A stretch of DNA of 59,311 bases from Wolbachia endosymbiont of Cylisticus convexus (GTDB taxonomy: Bacteria; Pseudomonadota; Alphaproteobacteria; Rickettsiales; Anaplasmataceae). The notes under the pieces were generated by a model. It saw nothing but the letters and a program-made list of their open reading frames with translations. It was not told the DNA's origin and made no database searches. The translations under genes were made by a program, and so were the position numbers. The stretch is taken from contig NZ_QPIP01000006.1 of NCBI RefSeq assembly GCF_003344345.1, positions 1-59,311 of the forward strand. The letters run 5' to 3'. Positions 34,991 through 45,134 of the stretch are shown here, one piece after another. Each line of letters starts with the position of its first letter. Within the stretch, counting starts at the first letter, position 1.

Positions 34991-37741
34991 CAACCATTCT
35001 TCTATCCTTTCTAGTTGCTTGTAGCTGTTAAATCTTAGGAATTTATTGAAATACGGAGAGGCAATGAAGGGAGTAGTATCTCTTAAATAATTAGATAAGA
35101 AATTTGGTAGAATATTCTGAAATTCGTGCATTTTTTGTCTATAATCTTTCAAAGCAATAACCTTTATTTTATCATAATCAAGTTTCCAATAAGCAAGCTC
35201 CGAGACTTCTTTTTTTGTTGTGTATTCCACTGCTAAAGCTTGTAAAGTTAATTGCGGGAAAAATCCTGACATAACTTCCTCATTGGAAGGTGGTGAACCA
35301 AGTTTATAATCTATAATTGCTACTTGCCCACTTGGTAGATACTCAAGTCGATCGCATCTTGCTGTCAGTGAAATTTCTTCTGTCACTCGAGTAGCTCGAC
35401 ACTGATCATGAAATATTGGATAAGAAAACTCCTTCTCTAACTCGATATGATTGTTTCTCACCTCATCAAATTCGATAAAAGATTGAGTTATTCTTTGCAG
35501 TCTTATCCACCACATATTTGAAAAGTGGAACCGATTAGACAAGAATACTTCTCGTGCAATAATCATTAGCGACTTTTTGTTGCGTAAATATCTTGCAAGA
35601 ATGTTGTGCACCATAGTGCCAAATTCCAATATAGATGGTTTAAAATTCAAGTCTCTTAATTGTTTAAGGCCCAGTATATATTCAACGTAAAATGAATAAG
35701 GATTACGAATTAGCTTTTCTATTGCACTGCAAGACATCACCTGCATTTTTGCTTGCCTAACTTCAGTTTGAGGTTTGGGCATAGGCTGAGTACATGAAAC
35801 AATGCACTCAGGTGTATTTAATATTCTTAGCCAATCGCGATAAGGATATTTTGATTCTTGTAACAGAACCTCCAAACGGCGCAATAGAATTGATTTTCTA
35901 TCACTCACTAGCCTCGTAATATAAACTTTGCCAGTACCAAATAAATTGCGCAAAGTATACAAAAAGTACCCTTGCTCTTCTTGCACAGAAGGAAGGTTAA
36001 ATTTTTCTCTATTCAGTGCACTCAAAAACGGATTCTGAAAACCTGGTATATCATTAAATCCAGCAAGTATTACAACTTTATTGTGATATAAGCTGAATTT
36101 ATCTAAGTTATCTTCTGGAGAAAAAAATTTTCTTTTTAAAAATAATATCAGGATTTGGCTATATAACTCTAAGGAGCATTTGATTGCTACATCCTCACAT
36201 GCATTTAAGAAATCACGAGTAAAATTACCTATTTCACCATTTAGCTCTAAAAAATTGATATTAGAAAGCACATTAACACACTGCAAATGAGCTGCTGTCA
36301 TATCAAAAATAGTATAATTTGTAAAATGAAGTAAAGAATTAAATATAATCTTCAACTTACTGATAATGATTAATATATCTTCTTTATATCTTAGCTTTTC
36401 ACAAGTATTAATAGCGTTAATAATATCCTTAAGACCATTTGTATTAAAGCTACGCAATACTTCTATCTCAAACTCAGACAAAATACAAGTGTATTCTTCT
36501 TGAGTGTAACCAAAAGTCACTAGACTATGTTTTAGTAGCGAAAGCAGTGCCACACTGTTCCAATTTGAGGTCAAAACTTCAATGCTGTAAAATAGGAGCG
36601 TTATACAAGAATAGTTTTCCGATATGGTGCACGCCATACGAGCTGCAAGTAATTTATCAAAGACAAACAAAGAAACATTTTCGTAACCTTCATTCTCTAT
36701 AATCAGTGACGTCACTTGTGCTTCTTCCTCCCTCGAATCACAAGTGATAACTTCGATATTTTCAATACACCCATCACTAACCTTATTTAGATTGGCAGTT
36801 GTATCGAAGATGTAATCTAGATATTCCGTAGAACCTCCTGTCATCTCAGCTCTTTTTTCTTCCATCCAAGTAGCTGACACTGGTTCTTTTTTTTGGATTC
36901 CAGCGTCACACGCTGGAATGACACCAAAGTGGGTGTTTCTAGCTCCCCCCTCTGTCATCCCAGTGCTCCGATACTGGGATCCATAGACTCCAGAAAGTAC
37001 CTCTACGTCCTTCCTGCTTACATTTAAATAATCGAGCAGATCTTTTAGGCAATGTTGATAGTGTTTTTTATCAAGTGATTTCCAATCTTTTTCTTTAATT
37101 TTCAAATTCAGGTTAGGTAGAATTATCTTTCCAAATGGCAGATCATATATAGCCTTAATCAATAACTTGTAGATTTCACCCTTTCCAATTCCAACAAAGA
37201 TTATATGTTGATCTTTCTGCAGGGAATCCATCATATTATTTATGTAGTCACTCTTATGCTTTAGTATATCTATTACTCCTAAATCTTTTAAAGTGTTACT
37301 CCAAGTTTTGATAAGTAAATTTATGAAATTCACTACTTTCTTTGAGTGCTCATCAAGCTGATAATCACCCTCTATTTGGGTATATTGAAGCAATGACAGC
37401 AGACTGTAAACCAGATCGATTGGAAAACTATCATTGTTTTTTTTATTCCACTCCAATATGAATTGAATGAGTAGCAGCGTTCTCTTTGTTGGGTTGATAA
37501 CTTTAACTCTATCAAGATTTAATATTAAATCTTCTTCATCAATATTCTCTAGTGAAACTATCTCTGGCAAAATTATAGCGCTGCAACTCTTGAATGCACT
37601 CAGTAATGCTATCACATCCCTCTTGCAGGGAAGTATGATCTTTATTTCAGGAATTTCTTTTCTTTCATATTCAGAAAATATATGCTGAACCAGCACATCA
37701 AAAAGGGATTCATCTACGTTAACGGTAAAAACTCTTCCCAT
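34988..37741 (-). CDS. addB: double-strand break repair protein AddB (alphaproteobacterial type)
   Basis: The AddB subunit works with AddA in helicase-nuclease processing of broken DNA ends before RecA loading. The 917 residues include an N-terminal helicase-like region (IKIILPCKRDVIALLSAF) and a C-terminal PD-(D/E)xK nuclease with MSCSAIEKLIRNPYSFYVEY, FGTMVHNIL, and AIIDYKLGSPPS carrying the catalytic D-x-K pair. Residues about 253-302 come from in-frame palindromic repeats. The 3' end abuts the prs relic, but the C-terminus looks complete. Confidence 0.85.
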   Translation of the reverse strand: MGRVFTVNVDESLFDVLVQHIFSEYERKEIPEIKIILPCKRDVIALLSAFKSCSAIILPEIVSLENIDEEDLILNLDRVKVINPTKRTLLLIQFILEWNKKNNDSFPIDLVYSLLSLLQYTQIEGDYQLDEHSKKVVNFINLLIKTWSNTLKDLGVIDILKHKSDYINNMMDSLQKDQHIIFVGIGKGEIYKLLIKAIYDLPFGKIILPNLNLKIKEKDWKSLDKKHYQHCLKDLLDYLNVSRKDVEVLSGVYGSQYRSTGMTEGGARNTHFGVIPACDAGIQKKEPVSATWMEEKRAEMTGGSTEYLDYIFDTTANLNKVSDGCIENIEVITCDSREEEAQVTSLIIENEGYENVSLFVFDKLLAARMACTISENYSCITLLFYSIEVLTSNWNSVALLSLLKHSLVTFGYTQEEYTCILSEFEIEVLRSFNTNGLKDIINAINTCEKLRYKEDILIIISKLKIIFNSLLHFTNYTIFDMTAAHLQCVNVLSNINFLELNGEIGNFTRDFLNACEDVAIKCSLELYSQILILFLKRKFFSPEDNLDKFSLYHNKVVILAGFNDIPGFQNPFLSALNREKFNLPSVQEEQGYFLYTLRNLFGTGKVYITRLVSDRKSILLRRLEVLLQESKYPYRDWLRILNTPECIVSCTQPMPKPQTEVRQAKMQVMSCSAIEKLIRNPYSFYVEYILGLKQLRDLNFKPSILEFGTMVHNILARYLRNKKSLMIIAREVFLSNRFHFSNMWWIRLQRITQSFIEFDEVRNNHIELEKEFSYPIFHDQCRATRVTEEISLTARCDRLEYLPSGQVAIIDYKLGSPPSNEEVMSGFFPQLTLQALAVEYTTKKEVSELAYWKLDYDKIKVIALKDYRQKMHEFQNILPNFLSNYLRDTTPFIASPYFNKFLRFNSYKQLERIEEWL
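36836..36983. repeat. palindromic elements inserted in frame in addB
   Basis: Two palindromic words are joined: ATTCCAGCGTCACACGCTGGAAT (36898-36920) and ATCCCAGTGCTCCGATACTGGGAT (36957-36980), with CTGTCATC flanks. They add roughly 50 residues (for example NTHFGVIPACDAGIQKKEPV) without breaking the frame. A region of low similarity to the family should coincide exactly with this block. Confidence 0.85.
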
Positions 37742-37840
37742 GAAAAATGACTACTAGTACAATGCTTTATTGTACAGCAAAATATAAATTTGCTCGCAGT
37801 TTCTTATGTTATTATATATCAAATTCTTTAATAATATTGC

Positions 37841-40825
37841 ATGACAAACATCAGAATAGAAGTTTTAAATAAATGTAAGCAAGTTGGCCACAGGTGGTTA
37901 GTAAATGTTTACTCGATTTACATAAGCAAAGAATTACCATCAAAATTACACGAAGAAATTTGTGAATTATTTTATAATAAAGTCATACAAGACTGCCGTT
38001 ATTATTTCTACAATGAAGACCTTGAAGAAGTTCAATATAACTTCATAGAACCACAAGCAAAGTGGGGCTTGGAGATAAGCTTCTTACCTGGCATGACCGA
38101 CAATGTAGGCAACACAGTGAAACAAATTGTTAGAGAGTATTTAATAAGCAAAGGCTATGTCGATGAAGATGTTCATATAAAAGCAAGAAGTTCAAAATTG
38201 ATTCTAAGTCAAGCAACTGAAGACGATATAAAACAAGAGTTCAACCCTATTACTGAGTATTGTACACTTATCTGCAAGAACTACAGCCGGAAATATTATG
38301 GTAAATCGAATACAACATCTGGTGTCATCCCAGTGCCCCGACACTGGGATCCAGAAAATTTCAAGCAATTGTATAATGCAAACTGGATTCCAGTGTCAAG
38401 CACTGGAATGACAGAAGGTAGGGTTGGGATGACAGAGGATAGTACTAAGTCTGTTGACCTCAACGTGAGTGACCAAGAGCTTGAAAAAATCAGTAGAGAC
38501 GGAATCGATGGTAATGGCACTTTAGGGCTCTCTCTGATAGCAATGAAAGCTATAAAGGATTACTTTAAAAAGCTCGGTAGGAATCCATATGATATTGAAC
38601 TTGAGTCTCTTGCACAGACTTGGTCTGAACATTGTAAGCACAACATCTTTTGCTCTTCTATTGATGAAATAAAAGACGGCTTATATGCACATTATATTAA
38701 GCGTGCAACGCGTGAGATAAATTCTGACATATGTGTATCAGTTTTCTCCGACAACGCAGGAGGAATAATCTTCGATGACAATTACTTGATTGTAGACAAA
38801 GTTGAAACCCACAATAGTCCTTCAGCTCTTGATCCATTTGGTGGAGCAATGACTGGAGTGCTTGGAGTTAATCGCGATATAGTAGGTTTCGGCAAAGGTG
38901 CAGAACCTATAATGAACACTTATTATTTTTGCTTTACCAAAGAAGCAAAAGGCAAACTTTATAGAGACAAAGAGCGCACTGATGAAATCTTACCGCCAAA
39001 ATATATAATGAAAAAAGTGATCCATGGCGTTAATGTTGCTGGTAATTGCTCTGGTATTCCAACGCAACTTGGATCGATATATTTTGATGATAGGTTCTGT
39101 GGAAAGCCGTTAGTTTTTGTTGGAAGCGTCGGGATCATTCCACGCAATATAAATAATGCACCTTCACACATAAAAGAACCCAAAAATGGCGATAAAATTG
39201 TAATTATTGGCGGAAGAGTTGGAAGGGATGGCATTCACGGCGCAACATTTTCCTCAGAGGCGCTGTCAGGAAGCAGCCCTTCAACAGTTGTGCAAATTGG
39301 TGATCCTATAACGCAAAAAAAATTGTCCAATGCAGTTATAGAAGCAAGAGACCTCAGTCTTTACAATGCAATAACAGATAACGGAGCAGGAGGGCTGTCA
39401 TCTTCTATAGGTGAAATGGGAAAAGATGGATTTGAAGTTGATCTAAGCAAGGTTCTACTTAAAAACGATGATATGGCTCCATGGGAAATATGGATATCAG
39501 AATCACAAGAGAGAATGACCTTAGCAGTGCCGAAAGAAAACCTCCTTATGTTCAAGCAGATCATGGAAAAACATGATGTGGAAGTCAGCGTAATTGGAGA
39601 GTTCAGCAATAGTGGTAAAGCTATTGTTAAATGTCCAAAAGGGAAAGTAATAATGGATATGGAAACTGAGTTTTTGCATGATGGCAACCCTAAAATGCAT
39701 TTACAGACAAAGCCGTATTCTAAGGAGCCTGCCGTCATTCCAACACGCAATACAATAAATCAAGAGACTGAGCTAAAAGAAATGCTAAGCAGACCAAACA
39801 TATGCAGCAAAGAGTTCATAGTGGCACAATACGATCATGAAGTTCAGGGCTCGTCAGTGCTGAAACCATTGCAGGGCAAGGGAAGAGTGTGCAGCGAAGC
39901 AATTGTTTCAAGGCCGGTTCTTTCTTCAAACAAAGGTGTTGTGAAATCACAGGGGTTTGGCTCAAGTTATGGAGAAATTGACACTTACCATATGGCAGCA
40001 TGCGCGATTGACATCGCAATACGCAACTATGTAGCTGCAGGAGGAAATATAAATCACTTGGCGTTGCTCGACAATTTTTGCTGGTGTGATGCTTACAATC
40101 CAGAAAGACTTTGGCAACTAAAGAGAGCTGCGGAGGCTTGTTATGATTATGCAACTGCATTTAAAACGCCATTTATATCCGGAAAAGACAGTATGTTCAA
40201 TGACTTCAAGGGATATGATGAAAATGGCGAGAAAGTGATGATATCTGCACCACCTTCATTACTCATTTCAGCAATTGGAATTATAGAAAATATTGAAAAT
40301 GCAGTATCGCTTGATGTGAAAATGCCAGGGGACTTAATATACGTGCTTGGAGAAACACTTGATGAACTTGGTAGGTCTGAATATCAGTTATATAGTGGAA
40401 TAGGTAATAACAACGTACCAAAAGTAGATGCAAAGAAAGCCAAGAAGTTGTATGAGCTCTACAATCTGGCAATAAAAGATGGCATAATTGCCTCTGCAAT
40501 TGCACCAAATCTGGGAGGATTGGCTGTTGCTTTGGCAAAATCGCTAATTGCAGGTAATCTTGGTGCTGAAGTTGATCTTTCAATAGTGAAAGTAGGAAAA
40601 ACACAGAATATAGATCTAATAAACAAGATAATAATGTTTTCTGAATCGCAAAGTAGAATATTAGTAACCATTGCCCCGCAAAATCAGTGGAAGTTTGAAA
40701 AATTGTTTAAAGGTATAGTTTTTTCATGTATTGGCAAAGTGACAGAAGAGAAATTTCTAAACATAAAGGATATCTTAAAAGTAGATCTGAAAGATTTGGG
40801 AAGCAGTTATCGTAGCATAATATAA
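37841..40825 (+). CDS. purL: phosphoribosylformylglycinamidine synthase, PurL subunit with N-terminal PurS-like extension
   Basis: Converts FGAR to FGAM in purine synthesis, using ammonia from a separate PurQ. The 994 residues are longer than the usual ~740 of small PurL. Residues 1-125 (RIEVLNKCKQVGHRWLVNVY ... SFLPGMTDNVGNT) look like a PurS-type domain fused at the N-terminus. Core motifs are SEHCKHN, HNSPSALDPFGGAMTGVLG, GADNGAGG-like DNGAGGLSSSIGEMG and ISGKDSMFND. No C-terminal glutaminase is present. Residues about 161-200 come from a palindromic element, and VIPTRNTIN near 632 may be an older one. Confidence 0.92.
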   Translation: MTNIRIEVLNKCKQVGHRWLVNVYSIYISKELPSKLHEEICELFYNKVIQDCRYYFYNEDLEEVQYNFIEPQAKWGLEISFLPGMTDNVGNTVKQIVREYLISKGYVDEDVHIKARSSKLILSQATEDDIKQEFNPITEYCTLICKNYSRKYYGKSNTTSGVIPVPRHWDPENFKQLYNANWIPVSSTGMTEGRVGMTEDSTKSVDLNVSDQELEKISRDGIDGNGTLGLSLIAMKAIKDYFKKLGRNPYDIELESLAQTWSEHCKHNIFCSSIDEIKDGLYAHYIKRATREINSDICVSVFSDNAGGIIFDDNYLIVDKVETHNSPSALDPFGGAMTGVLGVNRDIVGFGKGAEPIMNTYYFCFTKEAKGKLYRDKERTDEILPPKYIMKKVIHGVNVAGNCSGIPTQLGSIYFDDRFCGKPLVFVGSVGIIPRNINNAPSHIKEPKNGDKIVIIGGRVGRDGIHGATFSSEALSGSSPSTVVQIGDPITQKKLSNAVIEARDLSLYNAITDNGAGGLSSSIGEMGKDGFEVDLSKVLLKNDDMAPWEIWISESQERMTLAVPKENLLMFKQIMEKHDVEVSVIGEFSNSGKAIVKCPKGKVIMDMETEFLHDGNPKMHLQTKPYSKEPAVIPTRNTINQETELKEMLSRPNICSKEFIVAQYDHEVQGSSVLKPLQGKGRVCSEAIVSRPVLSSNKGVVKSQGFGSSYGEIDTYHMAACAIDIAIRNYVAAGGNINHLALLDNFCWCDAYNPERLWQLKRAAEACYDYATAFKTPFISGKDSMFNDFKGYDENGEKVMISAPPSLLISAIGIIENIENAVSLDVKMPGDLIYVLGETLDELGRSEYQLYSGIGNNNVPKVDAKKAKKLYELYNLAIKDGIIASAIAPNLGGLAVALAKSLIAGNLGAEVDLSIVKVGKTQNIDLINKIIMFSESQSRILVTIAPQNQWKFEKLFKGIVFSCIGKVTEEKFLNIKDILKVDLKDLGSSYRSII
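38321..38438 (+). repeat. palindromic elements inserted in frame in purL
   Basis: ATCCCAGTGCCCCGACACTGGGAT (38327-38350) and ATTCCAGTGTCAAGCACTGGAAT (38387-38409) are two hairpins, followed by GGGATGACAGAGG. They encode HWDPENFKQLYNANWIPVSS and neighbours, placed in the linker between the N-terminal extension and the first PurL domain. Confidence 0.88.
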
Positions 40826-40912
40826 AATATTTTTTGTATTATGTTTAATAACTCTTTTACTATACGTAATGTTTACTTAGAATAAATGTATATTATTTCT
40901 GGGTAGGTAACT

Positions 40913-41425
40913 ATGTCTATTTTATCGATACTCTTGTTTATCAGTCTTTCTTTACTCAACGCTTCAAATAAATTAATGATATGTGCTGCTTTATTTGTGG
41001 GAGCTGCTTTAGTTGTCAACTCAATGGTTGAATTTTATGGTAGAAGCAAAGCTACGTACAGCTTAATAGCATGTACAGTGATATGTTGTCTTTTTAAATT
41101 ACAAAATTTTAGTTTGATGATATTGGTTTTATATACTGCAATTTTAGTTTCTCTTCTCTCAAGCATAATTATTTTTGAAGAACTAAAGTCCAAGTTGAAT
41201 TTTCATATGGCAAATTTTGTTACTTTAATTATAGCATCAATTATTGATAGTACCGTTGTGTGTGTTGGGCTACTATACAGATTTTCTTCAGGTAAGTGCT
41301 TATCAATATATATTCGAGATTTAACTTTTAAATTTTCTTATGCATCGATATTGAGTATCTGCTTATTTACAGGAATGTATTTATTCTGCTTAATAAATAA
41401 GAAATATTTTAAGATTTCTACATAA
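40913..41425 (+). CDS. VUT-family-like membrane protein (possible queuosine-precursor transporter)
   Basis: A 170-residue integral membrane protein with about five hydrophobic helices. AALVVNSMVEFYGRSKATY resembles the EVYGRKKA-type segment of the VUT/YhhQ family, and ANFVTLIIASIIDSTVVCVG resembles its S-x-x-D-S helix. The family takes up queuosine precursors. The protein is shorter than typical members (~220), so the assignment is tentative. A weak GGTAG lies before the ATG. Confidence 0.5.
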   Translation: MSILSILLFISLSLLNASNKLMICAALFVGAALVVNSMVEFYGRSKATYSLIACTVICCLFKLQNFSLMILVLYTAILVSLLSSIIIFEELKSKLNFHMANFVTLIIASIIDSTVVCVGLLYRFSSGKCLSIYIRDLTFKFSYASILSICLFTGMYLFCLINKKYFKIST

Positions 41426-41591
41426 CTTGTTATATCTAAGTTAATCATAAAATTAAAGTGGCTGGAATTTCAAAATTCTTCTCAAGAGAGCTAATGCAGT
41501 TTTTTATAAGTTTCATGTATGGTAAAGGTTTTATTTTTAGCCAAATCAATTGAACTAAACCACAAAACCTGCTAAAGTCAATTTTGTGCAA

Positions 41592-41669
41592 GCACCCTTA
41601 GCTCAGTTGGATTAGAGCATTTGACTACGGATCAAAAGGTCGGGCGTTCAAGTCGCTCAGGGTGCACCA
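41592..41669 (+). tRNA. tRNA-Arg (anticodon ACG)
   Basis: The cloverleaf has acceptor stem GCACCCT/AGGGTGC, D-arm GCTC...GAGC, anticodon stem-loop around GACTACGGATC with anticodon ACG, a five-base variable region and T-arm GGGCG-TTCAAGT-CGCTC. The 3' CCA (41667-41669) is encoded. A34 should be deaminated by the TadA encoded at 3509, which is essential for reading CGC and CGA. Confidence 0.97.
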
Positions 41670-41751
41670 TATTTTATAGGAAATAGGGGTCATACTTGAA
41701 ATTGATATATGCAATACCTATCTTTAAAGGCTAAATACTGAACTATTACAT

Positions 41752-42879
41752 ATGAGCAAAAAAGACTACTATGATCTGCTAGAGGTGAGCAGAAATGCTA
41801 GTGTTGATGAGATAAAAAAAGCATATAAAAAATTAGCATTAAAATATCACCCTGATAGAAATTCTGGTAATAAGGAAGCAGAGGAAAAATTTAAAGAAGT
41901 AACAGCTGCATATGAAATTCTATCCGATTCTGAAAAAAGAGCAGGTTATGATCGTTATGGTCATGAAGGTGCTTCTGGTGGATTTGATTTCAGCCAAGCT
42001 GGAGGGGATTTTAGCGATATATTTAATGATTTTTTTGGTGGGGGATTCGGTGGTGGTACAAGTAGGTCAAGAGCAAAAAGAAGTACGACAGGAATATCTG
42101 GAGCAGATCTGCGCTACGACCTTGAAATTACCTTAGAAGAGGCGTTTAAAGGAATACAAGCACCTATACTTTACGTAACAAATGTAAAATGTAATACATG
42201 TCAAGGCACAGGTAGCGAAGGAGCAATAAAACCAGTTCAGTGCCACACATGTCAGGGAAGCGGTAGGATTAGGGCTCAACAAGGCTTTTTTACCATTGAA
42301 AGGACGTGCACCACATGCTATGGAGAAGGAGAATTAATACAAAATAAGTGTAGGAAATGCGGTGGGAATGGACGTAAAAGAGATGAAATAAATATATCCG
42401 TTTCAATTCCAAAGGGCATAGAAGAGGGAGCTAAAGTAAGGGTAAGCGGTAAAGGAGAAGCTGGAACAAGAGGTGGAAAAAGCGGAAATTTATATGTATG
42501 CGTGAAAATAGCTCTTCATCAAATCTTTACTCGCAATAGAGCAGATTTACACTGTAAAGTGCCTATAAGAATGACACTAGCAGTACTTGGCGGTGAAATT
42601 GATGTCCAATCAATTGATGGAACTAAAATAAAAGTAAAGGTCCCTGAAGGCACTCAAACCGGTACTAAATTACGTTGTAGGGAAAAAGGTATGCCATATA
42701 TGAACTCACATATTCGTGGCGATTTATACGTACAAGTAATAGTTGAGACTTTAAATCCAAAGAATTTAACTCAAAAGCAAATTGAGCTATTAAAAGCGCT
42801 TGAAGAAGAAAATGCAAATGTGCAACAATCCGAAGGATTTTTTGGAAAAGTAAAAAAAAATGAGAAATCTGTTAGATGA
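41752..42879 (+). CDS. dnaJ: molecular chaperone DnaJ
   Basis: The co-chaperone that stimulates DnaK ATPase. The 375 residues comprise a J domain ([25 protein letters not shown] with the essential HPD), a Gly/Phe region ([13 protein letters not shown]), a zinc domain with four CxxCxGxG-type repeats ([32 protein letters not shown]) and the C-terminal substrate domain ([18 protein letters not shown]). It is complete and of normal length. Confidence 0.97.
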   Translation: MSKKDYYDLLEVSRNASVDEIKKAYKKLALKYHPDRNSGNKEAEEKFKEVTAAYEILSDSEKRAGYDRYGHEGASGGFDFSQAGGDFSDIFNDFFGGGFGGGTSRSRAKRSTTGISGADLRYDLEITLEEAFKGIQAPILYVTNVKCNTCQGTGSEGAIKPVQCHTCQGSGRIRAQQGFFTIERTCTTCYGEGELIQNKCRKCGGNGRKRDEINISVSIPKGIEEGAKVRVSGKGEAGTRGGKSGNLYVCVKIALHQIFTRNRADLHCKVPIRMTLAVLGGEIDVQSIDGTKIKVKVPEGTQTGTKLRCREKGMPYMNSHIRGDLYVQVIVETLNPKNLTQKQIELLKALEEENANVQQSEGFFGKVKKNEKSVR

Positions 42880-43032
42880 CATAAAGAAATAGCTATTTAC
42901 ACTTAATTCTTTTTAGCAATTTGAAAGCCTTCTCTTTTAGTAAAAAGATTTCTTAAAGTTATGCAAAAGTGATAAATTTCTTTATTTAAGGTCGAAGTTT
43001 TGCTATCCTCACATTTTAATAATTTAAAATTA

Positions 43033-44667
43033 ATGAACATAAACAAAAATGAGTTTTTATTTCTTCCACTTGGAGGAGTAGGAAGAATCGGGATGAATGT
43101 TAGCCTATATCATTACCAAGGCAAGTGGATTATGATCGACCTTGGTGTTGGTTTTGCAGATGAAACTATGCCAGGTGTTGAGCTGCTCATTGCTGATATA
43201 GATTTTATTGCTCAAAGAAAAAAAGATTTGCTTGGAATAATAATTACACATGCACATGAGGATCACTGTGGTGCAGTACCTCATCTGTGGGAAGAGTTGC
43301 AATGTCCCATATATACAACAAAGTTTACGGTTAATTTTCTCAAGGAAAAACTAAAGGAATTTCGATTGGAAGGTATAGTGCCTATGAAAGAGGTGGACAT
43401 AAATGGCAGTATAAATTTGGGTCCTTTCACTGTTGAATTTATAAACATAACTCATTCAATTCCTGAGGCAAATTCAATATTAATTAGCACTGAAGTAGGT
43501 AGTGCACTTCATACTGGAGACTGGAAATTTGATCCAAAACCTGTTGTTGGATTAACTTCTAATATAGAGCGTTTAAAAGAAATTGGCGATAAAGGCAATC
43601 TGCTTGCAGCAATTTGTGATTCAACAAACATACTGAGCAAACACGACCCTGAGTCAGAAAGTGAAATTTATGATAATATTTACAACATAATAAAGCGGTC
43701 TAAAAAATTGGTTGCTGTATCGCTATTTGCTTCAAATGTGGCGCGAATTGAGACTATCGCTAAAGCTGCACAAGCACTAAATAGGAAGGTGGTTTTACTT
43801 GGTAGATCCTTATGGAGAATAGTGAAAGTTGCTCAAGATAGTGGTTATTTAACTGATTCTCCTGAGTTTCTAGAAGCAAAGGAAGCAGTAAATTTTCCAA
43901 GGGAAGAACTGGTGCTACTTTGCACAGGTTGTCAAGGTGAGCCACTGGCAGCAACCTCAAGGCTTGCTAATAAGAGTCATCAAGCATTTAAAATGCAGCA
44001 AAGTGATACAATGATTTTTTCGTCAAAAATCATTCCTGGCAATGAAACTCGTGCACATAACATGCTCAATGCCTTTATTGAGATGGGAGTAGAAGTTGTT
44101 ATTGAAAAAACAGAGAATGTTCACGCTTCCGGACATCCAGTAAAAGCAGAGCTAAGGGAAATGTATTCTTTGATAAAACCTAAGATATCTATTCCGGTTC
44201 ATGGTGAGTATATTCATACGGATGCACATGTAAAATTCGCTAAAGAGTGCGGTGTGAAAAAAGCAATAATGATTGCACCAGGTGATATTGTTAATTTGAA
44301 GAATGGAGAAAAAGTTGATTCAATCGATGTTGACTATTTTGGTATTGATGGTATGTTGCTACGTCATCCGGAGTGCAGTGTTATAAAAATGCGTAAGAAA
44401 ATGAGAGATGCTGGAGCCATCGTAGTGACAGCAGTTGTAAACAAGAAAAATAAATTGCTTGCTAAGCCAAAAGTATTTGCACCAGGTGTTTTCGAAGCGC
44501 AAGAAGATGCAGCCATTATGCAAAAGATCATAGAGAAGGTTGAGTCAGCATTTAGTCCACAACCGATAAAAAAAATAAGAAATAAGATTGAAAGTTCAAT
44601 ATTTAGTATCTTAAAGGAATATTTACTAAAAAGACCTATAATTGAAGTCCAGATAGAACAGGTATAG
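43033..44667 (+). CDS. rnj: ribonuclease J
   Basis: A metallo-beta-lactamase-fold RNase with 5'-exo and endonuclease activity, used in mRNA decay and rRNA maturation. From ATG 43033 it has 544 residues (a TTG at 43000 is an alternative). Metal ligands are in H73-A-H75-E-D77-H78; LHTGDWKFDP and CDSTNI follow, and the beta-CASP region includes SLFASNVARIE, GRSLWR and VHASGHP. IPVHGEYIHTDAH gives another ligand site. Confidence 0.95.
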   Translation: MNINKNEFLFLPLGGVGRIGMNVSLYHYQGKWIMIDLGVGFADETMPGVELLIADIDFIAQRKKDLLGIIITHAHEDHCGAVPHLWEELQCPIYTTKFTVNFLKEKLKEFRLEGIVPMKEVDINGSINLGPFTVEFINITHSIPEANSILISTEVGSALHTGDWKFDPKPVVGLTSNIERLKEIGDKGNLLAAICDSTNILSKHDPESESEIYDNIYNIIKRSKKLVAVSLFASNVARIETIAKAAQALNRKVVLLGRSLWRIVKVAQDSGYLTDSPEFLEAKEAVNFPREELVLLCTGCQGEPLAATSRLANKSHQAFKMQQSDTMIFSSKIIPGNETRAHNMLNAFIEMGVEVVIEKTENVHASGHPVKAELREMYSLIKPKISIPVHGEYIHTDAHVKFAKECGVKKAIMIAPGDIVNLKNGEKVDSIDVDYFGIDGMLLRHPECSVIKMRKKMRDAGAIVVTAVVNKKNKLLAKPKVFAPGVFEAQEDAAIMQKIIEKVESAFSPQPIKKIRNKIESSIFSILKEYLLKRPIIEVQIEQV

Positions 44668-45134
44668 AAATATACCTCTTTTTTTAACCATTATTTGAGT
44701 AAGAAGTTAACAATGTATTCTTTGATGTTATTTCAGCATGCAATACTGGAATCCGTAAAAACAAATCAGTGTCAGATCACACAACTATACGAACATTGTG
44801 ATTTGAGTCTACCAGAAGGGTGTCATCCCAATGCCCAGGCATACAACTGCACGAACATTGTAGTTTTAGAGCAATCTCCACCAGGAGAATGTCATCCCAG
44901 TGCCCAGACACTGGGATCCAGTTTTTCATGCAACCTTGTCAAAGACGTTTGTTTTAGCATAAAACAGCTACTTTTATGCTTGCCATCTCAGTGCGCTTAC
45001 TTGCAAAATTTCTGATGTCATTCCAGTGTCAAGCACTGGAATGACATCAGAAATTGATTTACTCTATTGTCGTGCAGTTTAACTTCAAAAGTAAACTATT
45101 TGCTGAGATGACAGAGAGTAATGCAAGAAATCTA
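44668..45134. repeat. cluster of palindromic elements upstream of tolB
   Basis: The stretch carries ACAACTATACGAACATTGTG (about 44780), GTGTCATCCCAATGCCCAGG (about 44820), ACAACTGCACGAACATTGTA (about 44844), ATCCCAGTGCCCAGACACTGGGAT (about 44893-44916) and ATTCCAGTGTCAAGCACTGGAAT (about 45021-45043). An open frame 44695-45015 runs through the repeats and is not a gene. The tolB promoter probably lies within or just after this cluster. Confidence 0.85.

Noticed and set aside
39816..40160. 114-residue minus-strand frame in purL
   Set aside because: It is antisense to conserved PurL motifs and has Leu/His-rich shadow composition.
44695..45015. 106-residue open frame upstream of tolB
   Set aside because: It runs through palindromic repeats, and its Cys/His-rich sequence (for example EGCHPNAQAYNC) is the translated repeat itself.
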